Part shown: positions 21,933-34,852 of the stretch, in pieces
Position numbering within the stretch: the first letter of the stretch is position 1
Layout: every line of letters begins with the position of its first letter
Origin: Buddleja alternifolia
Taxonomy: Eukaryota; Streptophyta; Magnoliopsida; Lamiales; Scrophulariaceae
Length of the DNA stretch: 64,000 nucleotides
Assembly (NCBI GenBank): GCA_019426215.1
Contig: CM033400.1
Coordinates: 23,482,568 to 23,546,567 of the forward strand
Direction: 5' to 3'
Translations under genes and position numbers: made by a program
The notes under the pieces: generated by a model
Told to the model about the DNA's origin: nothing
Seen by the model: only the letters and a program-made list of their open reading frames with translations
Database searches by the model: none

Positions 21933-23459
21933 GACAAATTTTACCTTATGTTTGAAGACATCTATTTCATAGTAGATGTTTCTTGATTATGTGTTATACA
22001 TTTTCAGAGAGCCTTATGTATCTACTTTGAAAGAAAAAAAATGGTTTCTAATTTCGAGCATCTTACAGTACGTTATGGACCTTTTTGTGAAGTCGCACAA
22101 AATTATCTACAGATTTTAGCTTACGCTTGAAGGAAAAAAATATTTTATACTAAACATTTCTTGATAATGTATCATACATTTCGAAAATTCCAATGTGTCT
22201 AATTTGAAAGGAAAAAAATGGTTTATGATTTTGAGCATTGTACAATGCGTTATGGACTTTCTCGTGAAGTCGCACAAAATTATCATCAAATTTTAATTAA
22301 TGTTTGAAGAAAAAATTGTTTCATACTACGATTCTTGATAATGCGCCATATATTTTCGGAAAATTCTATGTGTTTACTTTGAAAAGAAAAAAATGGTTAT
22401 GTTTTCAAGCATCGTATAGTACGTTATGGACTTTCTTATAAATTTACGCAAAACTGTCGACAAATTTTAGCTTATATGTGAAGAAAAATGTGTTTTATAC
22501 CAGACGTTTTTGATAATTTTTCATACTTTTAAAGTGAAAAAATGGTTTATCATTCCGATCATCGTATAATGCGTTATGAATTTTCTTGTAAAGTCGCACA
22601 AAATTATTGATAAATTTTAGTTTATTTTGTAAGATAAATTTGTTTCATACTAAACGTTTTTTGATAATGTGTCATACATTTTTGAAAATAGTTTATAATT
22701 TCGAATATCGTACAATGCGTTATGGACTTTCTCGTGAAGTTGCGCAAAACTATCATCAAATTTTATCTTAAGTTGAAAAAAAAAATTGTTTCCTACTATA
22801 CGTTTTTTGATAATGTATCATATGTTTTTCGAAAAGCCTTATGTGTCTATTTTGAAGGGAAAAAATGGTTTATAATTTCGAGCACCATACAGTGCGTTAT
22901 GGACTTTTTCGTGAACTGGCACAAAACTGTTGAAAACTTTTAGCTTACAATTGAAGCAAAAACTGTTTCATACTAGACATTTTTTGATAATATGTCATAC
23001 ACTTTCGAAAAGCCGTATGTGTCTACTTTGAAATATAAAAAATGGTAAATGATTTTGAGGACATACAATGTGGTATGGACTTTCTCGTGGAATCACGCAA
23101 AACTATCGACAAATTATAGCGTAAATTTGAAGAACAAATTGTTTCATACGAGACGTTTTTTTGATAATTATTTATACATTTTCAAAAATCCCTATGTGAA
23201 TATTTTGAAAAGAAAAAATGGTTAAATGATTCTGATCATCGTAAAGTGTATTATGAACTTTCTAATGAAGTTGCGCAAAATTGTCGACAAATATTAGCTT
23301 ATGCTTGGATAACAATTTGTTTAATACTAGACATTTCTTCATAATGTGTCCCACATTTTCAGAAAAGCCTATGTGTCTACATTGAAAGATAAAAAAATAG
23401 TTTCTAATTCCAATCATCCTATAGTGTGTTACGGACTTTCTTGTGAATACACGTTATTC
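21933..23459 (+). repeat. Tandem satellite array, about 177-bp period, nine units
   Basis: The landmark 'gttatggactttct' and its variants recur with the central atg/acg at 22075, 22252, 22426, 22576, 22722, 22899, 23075, 23253 and 23431. The spacings are 177, 174, 150, 146, 177, 176, 178 and 178. Each unit also holds 'gcgcaaaa(c/t)tat', 'gataatgtgtcatacatttt' and 'aaaaaatggtttataatttcga' variants. Units diverge by perhaps 15-25%. The array ends abruptly at an LTR-like sequence at 23461. No protein is encoded. Confidence 0.9.
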
Positions 23460-23460
23460 T

Positions 23461-24240
23461 TGTTGGAAATCGATACACGAAAAACGCAACGGGTACATCA
23501 GTGAAGGTGTGGAATTCATAGTCAAGAGGTTTAGTGACATAGTCATTTCATACTTGGTTAGGCTACGATGTGAGGCCACAGGGCTTTAGGTGTCACTCAC
23601 ATCCTTTGGTATCCTCTCGTTGCCAATCAAGACAAACCTAGAGAGCCGCGCTAGCAGGAATGAGCGGGAAATCACTTTGTGTACCTAGAGGGGCATTTTG
23701 GTAATTAGTCATTAGATAGACAAATTAATTGAGTGGGCGAATTAATTAATTAGATGTTTAATAGGATTAAAATGGAACATTAAATTAATTAATTTGAATA
23801 TTTATTTAACTAGGTTAATTAAATTTGGTTTAATTAAATATTAATTTAATTACATACATATTTAATTGGATGAAATATAAAATGTAATTAATTAAAATGG
23901 ACTAAGTTCAGTGGGCCAACTTAGCCCACTCGGATGTCCTCATGGGCCTATGGGGCGTGTGCACTAGGTCCAAGTAGGAGGTATCTATTTAAATCCTCCA
24001 ACACTTAGACCTAAGTTATAAACTTATCAGTTGCCACCAAAATTACACAGTAGACGAGCGAAAATATTCTCTTCATCTTCTTCTCTTCTAGTAGCCACTT
24101 GGAGATGGAGGAGGAAGATTTTTCAGTGACTTCCGCGCATGATTAAGTCGAGGGTAGAGGAGTTGAGTTGGATAACCAATCTGAGACACTTAAGAAATTT
24201 TTCTTGAAAATATTGGCTTAGATTCTTTCATAAAGGTGAT
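23461..24240 (+). mobile_element. LTR-like fragment related to the Copia LTRs
   Basis: Begins tgttggaaatcgatacacg and contains a block parallel to the LTR of the element at 48826-57566 (a gtcactcaca stretch, then gacaaacctagagagccgcgc compared with gacgaacctaaagagtcgcgc, then AT-rich aattaatt, then gggccta/gggcgtg). It ends without the expected ...cccaaca, so the 3' end is lost or rearranged. Confidence 0.45.
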
Positions 24241-25151
24241 GAGTTGATTAGTTAATTTTGTATGCTTAAAAAATTGAATTAATAAGGTTAAATTTTGGTA
24301 TGACCAAAAAGGTCAGGCTAATATGTATTGGAGGTAAAAGTCACATGCCTACATACTATACTATTATGCTAATTTGAGCTAAGCTCAAGCCAAAGGAGTT
24401 TAATTGAATGAAAGATCTAGTTTTGTTTGGTGGCCTTTGATACCCGAGTGATTAAAATCTTTAAGAGTGCCTCTATACTTAATGCCCTAAAACTATCTAG
24501 TTTGGGAGTCATTAATCTAAATCTTGCTACATGGGTGTCATAGAAAGCCTAATGGAATAGAACATTGCAAATGGTCTAGCCTTAATAAATTTAATGGAAG
24601 TTTCATGTAAAGTTTGAATGTTCGAGATAATGAAATTTAAATGGCTATGAAGTTTTCTATGATTCTTATGCCTGGTGATTGATCGAAGGTTGATAGATAT
24701 GAGATTAATGTCCAAAAATTGATAAGGATGATTCTCGACTATAATACCTTAAACTTATTTTCACTACACCCTTTGAAGTATTTTCGAAATCTTGGTGTCA
24801 CATGAGCAATTATTTGATGTGTTTATATATTCTTGAGCTTTAAAATGATGATTTCATGCCATTGGCTCTTGTTAAATATGTTGATATGTATTGATTGGAT
24901 TGGGTCTGAAATTTGTTGAATTTTGTGGGTACATCATATGCAAACCCTCAGGAGACTATACCCGTCCTTTTTAGGTAATATAAATATAAATGTTTAAATG
25001 CTTGTTGCACATACTAAGTGCAATAGTGCACTCCACAAAAGTGAGTTTATCCTTTTGTTTTTGTGTTTATCTCTCTTTGGTTGTTGTTCTTGATCTTATT
25101 TCTATGCTCTATCGTTGTTCGAGGATGATCAATGCGTAAGTTTGAGGGTGT
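24241..25151 (+). mobile_element. 3' internal remnant of a Tat/Athila-like Gypsy element
   Basis: No long frame survives. The right end has the typical 3' region of these elements: tcgaggatgatcaatgcg followed by the PPT-like taagtttgagggtgt directly before the LTR at 25152. The left extent is arbitrary. Confidence 0.45.
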
Positions 25152-26457
25152 TGATAGGTTATGAATTTACGTATTTTAGAGCCTCATATTCATATTATTT
25201 ATGTTGGTTTATGCATGATTTATGCCACATATACTTGTAATTTGTATGCTTATTGAGTAAAGGTGGAAAATCATTGCAATTGAGGACAACTGGACGAAAA
25301 TTCAGAATTTTATGGTGTGAATGAAACAAGATCACTGCGTAGACAGAAATGTTCCGAAATTTACGTCTGTACGTGGGACGCCAACGTTCGGACGTGAATT
25401 CGACAAGAAAAACATCAGATTTTACGCGTTTTTCAATTCTAACTCAAGTTGGAACCCTTCCATTCCACCCTCATATATAGTAGATCAGTTCTTTAGGGTT
25501 GGAGAGATCAAATACGCATAAAATAGAGCCCTAATAGGGTTTAGACTTAGTTTTTATATATTCATGAAGATCTACACAAATCCTTGAAGATGAAGAAATC
25601 TAGAAGCATGGAAGAGATGAAGATCGAAGTTCAACCATCAATTATACAAGGGAGTTTCTTAGATTTAGATTTATTTTTATCCGTGATTATGAATCTTTAT
25701 CAAAGTTTCTATCTTTTATTTTTTTTTGGTGAATTAAATTTTTCGAACTAAGGCCATGTTTAGGCTAAACTATGATATTTGAGTTATAAATTGCATTTTT
25801 CATATGAATTCTTTTGTTGCTTTGTGTTTTAATTTTGTTCTTAATGCTTCATATGATTAGCTACCATATGTATGATTTTATGCTTAAATTATCTATTCGA
25901 AAGAAAGTAATTTACGGTGCAAAAAGGATTAATAACATCTTCTAAGTTAGTTGATGCTAGGGATGGCTACATACTCCGGATGCTGTTAGCCGAATTTATC
26001 CAGGGGAAATTCAGACCTTAATGCATGCAAGAGAGATTGTTATACCTAATCTAGCATAGGTTATCAGCACAGAGGGATCGAATTGATAATAATCTTAAGG
26101 AATTTTTCACTTTAGCAACATTAGTCTAATAATTTGAAAACGTGATTTTAACAAGAATTGATTAATTTATGCCAATACATGTGTCTTAGTTGCTCTCTTC
26201 CATAGCTATCTTGATTTCTACATCTTGTTTCTTTTATATTGCTTCCATAATCTTTTAGTTAATTCTTGCTTTTAATTTATTTTATTGCTTTTAAGATCTT
26301 TAAATCTTTAGTTTATTTAAGTTTTTGCTTGCTTTAATTAGACGTAAAACTAAATACAAGGCTCAGTGGGTTCGACATCCCGGATTTAATTGTCCACTTT
26401 ATTACTGCACACGACCAGTCCACTTGCTTTGCAAACACGTGAGGTTCTAGCGTGTCA
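25152..26457 (+). mobile_element. LTR of a Tat/Athila-like Gypsy element (3' LTR)
   Basis: Starts tgataggttatgaatttacg after a PPT and ends ttctagcgtgtca. It matches, in reverse complement, the solo LTR at 44537-45961: shared start, 'atttatgccacatat', 'gcttattgagtaaa', 'ggtggaaaatca(t/c)tgcaatt', and the 3' ends. The partner LTR and most internal sequence are missing. Confidence 0.7.
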
Positions 26458-28697
26458 CCTAGCATGGCCTACGCTCCCGGGGATAATTGATTACGCATCG
26501 TAAGATATAAAAAAATAATGTTTCAATAAAACTAAGTCATATCCCTTAAACAAGGGCTAGGTTGATATGATACCATCGGATTTAACAAAAAACTAACAAA
26601 GAGGTTTTCGCGTGTTTATCTCGTTGACGAAATTACAGTAATTGATCTTTCGGATTTCGTCTCCCTCGAACAAATCTACACGGATTGACTTTATTGGATT
26701 AAGTTTGCTCTAACGCCCCAAATGTTGCTTCTCTACGATGTATCTACACCTTAGTTCATACCCTCGATTATCTCCATCAGTGCTAGCAAGGAGAATATCG
26801 AACAATTGGCTTATAGAAATAAAGGGTACAAATTTTTCTCTTAGTTCTTCATACTCAACTCATGAGTTAGAAGAAGATTATGAAAGCGGTTGGAGAGAAA
26901 AAGAAGAGAAAGAATTACAACAAACCTTGTTTGTATAAAAACGAATTAATTCAAAAACTAACTTACATAATTATATATATATATGTTAATTCAAAAATTA
27001 ACTTATATATATATATATATACCGTGAGGCACTATCACTTATATATATATATATATTACTTATATTATAACCTTAATTAGCATATTGCTAGTTAAGATCT
27101 AATAATATTATATACATATGTATCATGTGCACCACTTTGCACATGATTAAATATACACGGCACTCACATAGCATATTTATGTATATTTATATATATATAT
27201 ATACATATATATTATATTATTTCCTTATTTATTCAAACTCTCTTCCTTAGTTAATTAGATCCACTAACTAACCAACTAGATATATCCATATATTTGAAAT
27301 CCTCCCAAATATACTAATATCTATCCAAATATATTTATAAGATCTTTCCGTATTAATTAGTCAACTAACTAATTAAACTAGATCTTACCAATATATTATA
27401 AGATTTATTATATAACATACATATATATACCTAAACTTGGTGAACAAGATAAAATCTCTCCACCAAATACATAATACGCGTGCGTATATATATATACATA
27501 TATTATATTTTTCACTTTCATATATTAATTAATTAGTCTTTCCCAATTTAATATTCCAAAATTAAATTATAAGACTATTATTAATTAAGACCACTTAATT
27601 AATTAATAAATTATTTTTCTCGATTAATTAATTCCAATTAATTAATCTCTCCATTAATTCACAAAGAATTAACTTAGCCAATAGGTACTACACTAAGTTA
27701 ATTGTGTGACCCCTTAGGCTCATTAACAAGCTAGCATAAGTCCTTTCCCATAGGTTAAATTAATTATACAAATAATTAATTTAGATCTTGAATTAATTCA
27801 AGATATTAATCCAAGATACCTATTGGTCATGGATCGATGTCTAGCAACGTCGCCATAACTTTCTAGATGTTAACGATAAAAACAAACCTCTCCAGGTTAC
27901 GATCTTCATGTGAGTCAAATCTCTCTATCTTTGTCCCCGTCTAAGGTCTAGGGTTTGGAGACGGTCGAAACCATAATAATCTCAGAAACTATGACTGTGT
28001 TGCAAACACTTATTATCCGATCTTATAAGCAGGGATCACCACTCCATCTTCTAAGACTTCGCTCCGTCCGGAGGCTTTTATGGATCATTCAAAGTTACAC
28101 AACAACATAGGAAATACCGGGCTTTAGACCTGGATGAATCCCATATCTAATGGCACCTGTTCCGCTATACTATCAGACTATACCTAACGAACGTCGCCGT
28201 ATGACTCTCCTGAAGTGGAGGTGCACATCAAAGCATAGTGGGTAATAACCTTTCGAGTGACATCTCACGTCAAAGGATTAACCTCACACTACGAAATCAA
28301 AGGACTTCTAGTTCGACCAGAACCAATGAGATGTTCTTGCGGGGTTGTTCAATTCCATACTTCTGCAAAGTATGAATCTCCATATATGCACTGGCCCGGC
28401 GGGTCATTGTCTGTGGAATAAGATACTCTCCCATTTGAGAATGAGATATACAGACAAGTCTTGGCAAGACCATGATATCCCTTATCTCATTGTCACTATG
28501 ACTTGGAACGGGGTTTAAGGATTACAGCCCTTGAGAGTGTTCCGTAGTGACATACCACTCCCCTAGCTTTGTGTAATCCAAATGGATCTTTATCTAGACT
28601 ATATAATCCATTTAAGATAAAGACAATACCAATAAGTTTGATATGATGTAAAAGACAAGACTGTCATAATGTTTATGTTCCAGTGATTAAACCAACA
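26458..28697 (-). mobile_element. Truncated element: 5' LTR with PBS stub
   Basis: Read on the minus strand, a sequence starting tgttggtttaatcactgg at 28697 runs about 2.1 kb to near 26582 and is followed by tggtatcatatcaacc (26574-26559), an iMet-like PBS. Only about 60-100 bases of leader remain. The body has AT-rich aattaatt stretches and stretches such as 'ctaggggagtgg' typical of long Copia LTRs. (TA)n runs occur at 26970-27060 and 27180-27215. No second LTR was found. Confidence 0.5.
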
Positions 28698-28719
28698 GCT
28701 GGCTTGTCGGGCATATAAC

Positions 28720-28997
28720 ACTATAAAAAATGATGTATGGTTACACCGAATATGATGTATGGTGACATAGAAAAGGACATATAGTTACATATATAATGAC
28801 GTATTATTACATATAAAATGATGTATGAGTACAAAGCAAATGATATATGGTGACATAGAAAATGACGTATTTTTACATATAAAATAAAGTATTATTAAAT
28901 ATAAAATGAAGTATGATTACAAGGAAAATGACGCATGGTGACAAAGAAAAGGATGTATAGTTACATATATAATGATGTATTATTACATATAAATTAA
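28720..28997. repeat. AT-rich minisatellite, about 20-22-bp units
   Basis: Degenerate units of the form aatga(t/c)gtat(g/t)gttacatata are repeated about a dozen times. A longer block (gtgacatagaaaaggacatatagtt at about 28760, again at about 28938 as gtgacaaagaaaaggatgtatagtt) recurs after roughly 180 bases, indicating a higher-order duplication. Confidence 0.75.
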
Positions 28998-30010
28998 GGA
29001 CGCATACAAAGCAAATGTTGTATTGGTAAGCAAAATAAGTAGATCATGTAGCACCATAAAATACTGCATTTATCAATTGAACATACTTCTGTTATGCATT
29101 AAACATACTTCGTACATAGCTTATGAATACGAACAATTGAAATGCTACATTTATCACTTAGAAATATGTCCACTATGCACTGAGCACACTTCACACATGG
29201 CTTACGAATACAGTTATTGTACATATTTTTATAGCTTTTTGATAATTTTGTTGTCACTCCATCATTTTCTAATAGTTTCTTCGAATTTTAGACATTGCAA
29301 GATAGATTTTATCTAATATTTGGTGCTTATGTAGTTCCAAGAATATTAAGGTATGGGAAATGACTTTTCAAAGATTTTGAGTTTCGAATTTTTTAATGGA
29401 AAGTAGGCTATATGGATCTCGATTTGTTCCTTTCGTTGTGGAGAAAAAGAAGGTTTCACCATTGAAAATTTTTGGTCGCCGGAAAAGCCCATGTAATCGG
29501 GTTTGTGTGGAAAGAGAGATAAGTTGTATGGGGGGAGAGATAATCGATTTGTGTGGAAGAAGTAGATGATAAAATGGGTAAAGTAAGAGTATTTTATCAA
29601 TTTAGGTGGGTAGGGAGTTGGGATAAATTCTTAATTTGAATTTGAGAGTGAATTATTCATTTTCATGGCTAGGACTGATTCATACTTTGGAAAATGCATT
29701 GAGGATTTCTTTACATATTTCCCCTAAATTTTGTAAATCTCTTAGGAATGGTTTGGTATGGGTGAATAAGAGTGACATGCAATTTAATCACTCCATTTCC
29801 TTTGTTTGGCATTTGTGTCAAAAACCCAGTATTGATAACCAGCCCGGTTATTTATCCCCCAAATAGCTGATAACTAATCCCACCCAGGGGGTGGCATTAT
29901 TTTATCCCTTATTTTAGCATTTATGGCTTCACCTTAATTGACCCTACTACCCTTATAATAGATAACCTTGGTACCATTTTACCCTTTTAATTCCTTGTAA
30001 TTACAAGGTT
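28998..30010. other. Unassigned non-coding stretch with a short direct duplication
   Basis: Two copies of an approximately 85-bp unit lie at about 29060-29130 and 29140-29212 (ctgcatttatca...gcttatgaatac compared with ctacatttatca...gcttacgaatac). The open frames at 29346-29600 and 29636-29866 have no recognisable domain. It is the left flank of the Sirevirus insertion. Confidence 0.45.
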
Positions 30011-31508
30011 GATGGTCCCACGTGGCATACGAAAGGGTCTAGAAGGGGGGGGGGAGGGGTTAAATAGACCCTGAAGTCTTTATCGACTTCAAAAATTTCG
30101 TATCACTTTTAAAGATTTGAATGCTTAGAGAGCTGAGCGCTAAGTCAGGCTATACAGTAAAGATAACTTAGACTTAGTGATTTTAGCAATTTACCCAAGT
30201 AAGGTAAAGCTTAGAGCGCTTAATCAGGGTTAGCACAGCGAAAATGATTTTAAAGCTTTAGCATTCATTTTGGTTAAATAGTCACTTAACCGTTTTACTT
30301 GTCTTTTTCAAGATGAATGATAGAATATAAAGTAAGACAATAAGACAGTAGATAACACAAGAATTTGTAAGGTTCACTGGGTGGTATAATCCAGCTACGT
30401 CCTTCTTTTCCTTTGAACACTTGGAGAAATTCCACTAAATTGATTATCGAAGGTTCACACAGAGGCTTCTACAAATAGAGGTGGGGATGATGATCTTGGG
30501 CTCCTTGATCACATAGATTTCAGCACCAATGAAGATCTTCACCAAAAAGCTTCTGTCACTTAGAAAATACTGCTTGTAGAGTCAACAACTTCTTCACACA
30601 GATAGATGAGGTTGAGGATTTTGATCACAAGTTTGTTTGATTTTAGGAAGTTCAAACAACTTAGGATATCTCAATAATAATGTATGGTTCTTCTATGAAT
30701 ATGTTTGAGATATCTATGACTGTCTGGAATGTATGTAGAAAGCTTGAAAGAATTTTGGTTATGGAGTTTCTAAGCTTTTCTTGAGAAAATATTTCAGAAA
30801 AGTGTTGACCTTCTTGTGTATGTACGTGTTGTTTAGGATTTGCTGAGGTAAGGTATTTATAGGCAATTTCTTAGGATTTGTCCATTGGACACATATAGGT
30901 GCGTACCTCTCATGCGCGAATGAGTCATACCTTTTCTCTGACTTTCCTGAAATCCTGCTGCACTGATTTGATGTGGTAGGTTTGAACTCTGAAATTCTAA
31001 CAATCTAAGCCACTGGGTAGCTTGCTCTGTATACAATCTGTCCTTATCACATTTAATGCTCTTATCAATCATTTAATGCATTTAAATTTATTTTTCGTTC
31101 GAAATAAATGCCCGTTAAATGATTACATTTAAGTCCTTAGTGACTTCAAAATTTATTTCAGGTGAATCTGATCTTCTTGATCGCTTGATTACTTTGAGCG
31201 CTTGATTCATGCATCCTGAAATAGTCCATAGTGATTGGCGCTTAAGACAAAATCTTTATCTTCACTCTTGACTACAGACGCTGATTTTCAACTTCATCTC
31301 TAATAGACTCACTTAGAATTCTACTAGTGAATGGTATCCAATACTTAGTCTAAAATCCACAAAGATAAAAATTACAAGCTTAACAAAATTACAAACTTTC
31401 AAATGCTTATACAATTGTTCTACAAAAAACATAAACTACATTCTTTTGGGGTCTAACATAAAATCCTATCTTGTCATTATCAAAACATCTAACATGAAAT
31501 TCCTGACA
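30011..31508 (-). repeat. 3' LTR of the Sirevirus-like element
   Basis: 1498 bp. On the minus strand it starts tgtcaggaatttcatg and ends gggaccatca. A TATA box (tataaata) lies at 30861-30854. A G-rich tract (nine G, one A, four G) lies at 30046-30059 close to the U5 end. It is highly similar to 42546-44044. Confidence 0.92.
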
Positions 31509-31523
31509 ATTTTCCCCTTTTTG
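31509..31523 (-). promoter_or_regulatory. Polypurine tract of the Sirevirus-like element
   Basis: Minus strand caaaaaggggaaaat lies immediately 5' of the 3' LTR. It would be the primer for plus-strand DNA synthesis. Confidence 0.85.
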
Positions 31524-34513
31524 ATGATGTCAAGACCTTATCTTATAACTCTTTTATAGATTAAGAGTTCAAAGAAAAGCCCAAAAAATTAATCATCAGT
31601 TTGCGTTTGGAAAGTTAGTTAAGTTAGCTAAATGTTAGATTAGTCTCAACAAGTTGTTTTAGCGATAAATCATTCATTCATTCATATGAAAAGTAAGCGA
31701 ACATGATTTATATTGAAGTAAATAATTTAAAGTGACAACAGAAACATATAAAAGAAAATATAAGCAATCATCTTTTCTGTCGCTTCTTGTTTGCCTTTCT
31801 TGGTTGATTTCATTCGCTAAGTCCAGGAGAAGTCTATCAACGTCTATCATAGTGGTATATTGGACTTCATCATAGTCATGCCTTCTTTGTCTTGCACTTT
31901 CATTCAGCTCTAACAATCTTTCCACCCAATCCCTCGGAGGAATTCCAAGTTCTTGGATCAAGTCATGATAAATGTCTTATCTTCAATCATCGGTGGATTT
32001 CCAATTAAGAGGTCTTCTAAGAGGTCCAACGTACGAATGAAAACCCATACTCTCTAAAACTTCAATATCTAAGTCCAGAAGCCAGTGTCTGTTTAGATAG
32101 TATCTTGGCTTACACTTCTTAGTTAGCATCTTATTTTTGCTTACTATTTCTTCAAAAATGGACCACCAATGCTTATTGTCTGTTTTGGAAATTGGCTCCT
32201 TCAAGGCTTTGGACTTTTGATGCTTTTCTTTCTCATCTTCCCCCTTCTTGGCATCATCAAGAGAGGTTTTTAACTCAGTGATGTCATGGCGCAGAAGTTT
32301 GACTTCATCAACTAAAAGATCAACTTGCTCAGCGATACTCTGAGAGACTAAATTGGAAGAAGCATGTCGCTCAGTATCAGCGGATGCATTCTGAGCAAGC
32401 ATTCCGTTAAATTCATCAGAAAGTTCTTTGACTAGCGGAGCGATACTATTTATGGCAGAGATTGTAAGCTTGTTAGCATTTTTCATGTCAGCGAGAAGAA
32501 CTCTCTCTACTTGATTAAGCATTGAAGTGCTTCTGTCTTCCAAACGAGAGCAAGAGCCGTTATATCGCTGAGAGAATTCTGTACCGCTTTTCTCAAGTCT
32601 CGTGCCTCTTGATCACTGTCTGAGTCCGAGTCTAAAGAAGAACTCTTAGGTCCGTGTGAGCTAGAAACTGTAGTCTTTCCCTTTGATTTATCTCAGATAA
32701 ATGGCTCGTCAACAATTTTAGCATGACTTTCTTTTATCGCTAAGTCAATAGATTGAGTTGCTTCCTCAACCTGACTACTTCTTCAATAATGGGAACCTCG
32801 ACTGCTAGATTGCTGGGGCCAACTTCAGTTTGCATATCAGCGTCTTTGGTTGGAACGACTTCCATAGCAGGAGCATGTTCCACTTCCATTTCAACAATCT
32901 CCACATGAGTAGAGGGTTTCTTAACAGCAATGACCCAGAGTGGGCCAATCACTTCCATGGCATGCCTTGAACTTAGGATATTTATCTACAAAATATAGAA
33001 TATAGCGTCTGCGCGCTCTTCAGTGCTGAGTGCAAATTGCACATCCTCTGACAGATCAACTCCTGAAACATAAGAATTGTAGAAGTCCAATATAAAAGGC
33101 ATCAGCGCTTGAGTAGCTTCTTGATCCACTGGCCAAATAAGCAAAATCATCTTGGCCACTTGGATAATCTGCTCACATATTAGGATAGGGTGAAGATTAT
33201 AGCCTCTAAATGGATTTAGGCTAAAATATTTAGCAAAGATAATGTCCAACGATTGTGCATTTTCTACAATCACTCTCCTATCTTTGTAGAATTCGGCAAA
33301 CTCAACAGGGTCATTTTTTAGTCTCATGTGAGCTTCACTGTGCCCTGGAAGAATTGGTCGCTTACTGGTTGAAGTATCTTCATTTAGATCTGAAAAGATA
33401 CGCTGTACAAAGTCTTGTGTTGGATAATAAATATAACGTCTTCCCTGAGCGATTAAGCTTAGATGCTAGCGAATATAGCGTTCTATCGATTGTCTATAAT
33501 AAGGCAAGTCGCTAATATTACCCACCAGGTTCTTTTGTTGCTCGAGTAGGAAAATAGCAAAACCTCTGCGTCTGTGTTGCACTTCAAATTGAAATAAGAA
33601 GGGATACCTCACAAGTTCGTCTAGTGTGTAGAAATGCAACACAAACTCTTCAGCCCATCTTGCGGTATCCATCATCCATCTCCTGCCAAGCTTATCAGCC
33701 TTTTTCTTATATGCTCTAGCAGCGAGATACTTCTCGAATCGCTCTACTTATTCATCATAGTCGTCAGCCCATAATCTTGATAGATACTCGCGGGCTTCAT
33801 CTTCTATCCATGAAGTACTAGGATTAGGACGCTCAGCGATGACTGGTCCTTTTCCTTTCCATAATTTAAGGGGATTTGGGGATAGAGCGTTCTGAGGAGA
33901 ATGAACAACTTTGGGATAGGCAGAGTATCCAATTCTATTAAGGATTTCTTTGTCAGGGTTCTTCACCCAATCACCCATGTGGGGATTTTAGATGACGATC
34001 TTATTCTTGCGCAAAGGATAAAAGGATTCTGCTGAATGACCAGTAAAATTGAAACACTTTTTATCAAATTCTGTCATGTTGAACGTTGGTCGCTGAATGT
34101 ATTCAAGAAAGGATTGCAGACGCTCAAGCTTGTAAAGACCAAGATCAGCAAATCTTTCAAAGAATCCAAATGTGTCAGAATTAGAGATATTCGGGTTATG
34201 GAGAGTATCTTGAAAATTTATCTCCATGTTAACCAAACTTGGGTGTTATTTTCTCTGGCTGCATAGTATAATTCAACATCTGCATCATAGCCATAAGAAA
34301 AGAAATTAATGACACGGGGAGGAGGTCTTGTTGGAGTAGGAATAATGAAAATCATTTCTGTTGGGATAAGGGCCACTTCTTGAGCTGGAGATATTTCAGC
34401 GTCAGGAAGAACTTGTGCAACTTCTTTAGTGATACCCAGAACAGTTGCCATTTCCACATCCAATTCAACATTGACCTCAGGAGGAGGTGCATCAGCGTCT
34501 GGCATACTTTGAG

Positions 34514-34589
34514 CTGATACATGCAAGCGTTTGAGAAAAAGAAAATTTCTAATGAGTAGAAGTCATAAGTAAAATACTACAACACTTAC
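34514..34589 (-). other. Predicted 76-nt intron in the accessory gene
   Basis: Donor CAAG|gtaagtgttg and acceptor catgtatcag|CTCAAAG. Removing it joins the frames of 34737-34590 and 34513-34218 without a shift, turning a short read-through into a continuous acidic stretch (PPQ joined to AQSMPDAD). Confidence 0.65.
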
Positions 34590-34774
34590 CTTGAGGAGGT
34601 TCATCGACTGTTTCAGTCGCTTGATCTGTCTCAACAGATGGTGCTTGATCCTCAGGCTCCAGAACAACTTCTTCAGGATCTAAATCGAGGAAAGAAGTAA
34701 GAGGGACAACTTTAATAGGGATTTTGCAGGTATCCAAGGTATTAGAACATATTGAATATCATGATCTATTCGAG

Positions 34775-34852
34775 CTGAAAGAATTTATCCTAGCGTTAAA
34801 GAAAACTAACAAGGAAAAGGATAAATATACATTGTTCTTCACAAGTACTTAC
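34775..34852 (-). other. Predicted 78-nt intron in the accessory gene
   Basis: Donor CAGG|gtaagtacttg and acceptor ttctttcag|CTCGAATAG. Splicing keeps phase for about 15 codons, after which one single-base shift is needed to reach the next open frame. Donor context, length and acceptor resemble the intron at 34514-34589. Confidence 0.5.

Noticed and set aside
21597..21937. Pro/Thr-rich or membrane protein gene in the GC-rich block
   Set aside because: No frame is open across the block on either strand; triplet composition explains the short frames.
28720..28997. CRISPR-like array of short repeats
   Set aside because: Repeats are contiguous and degenerate without unique spacers, and this is plant nuclear DNA.
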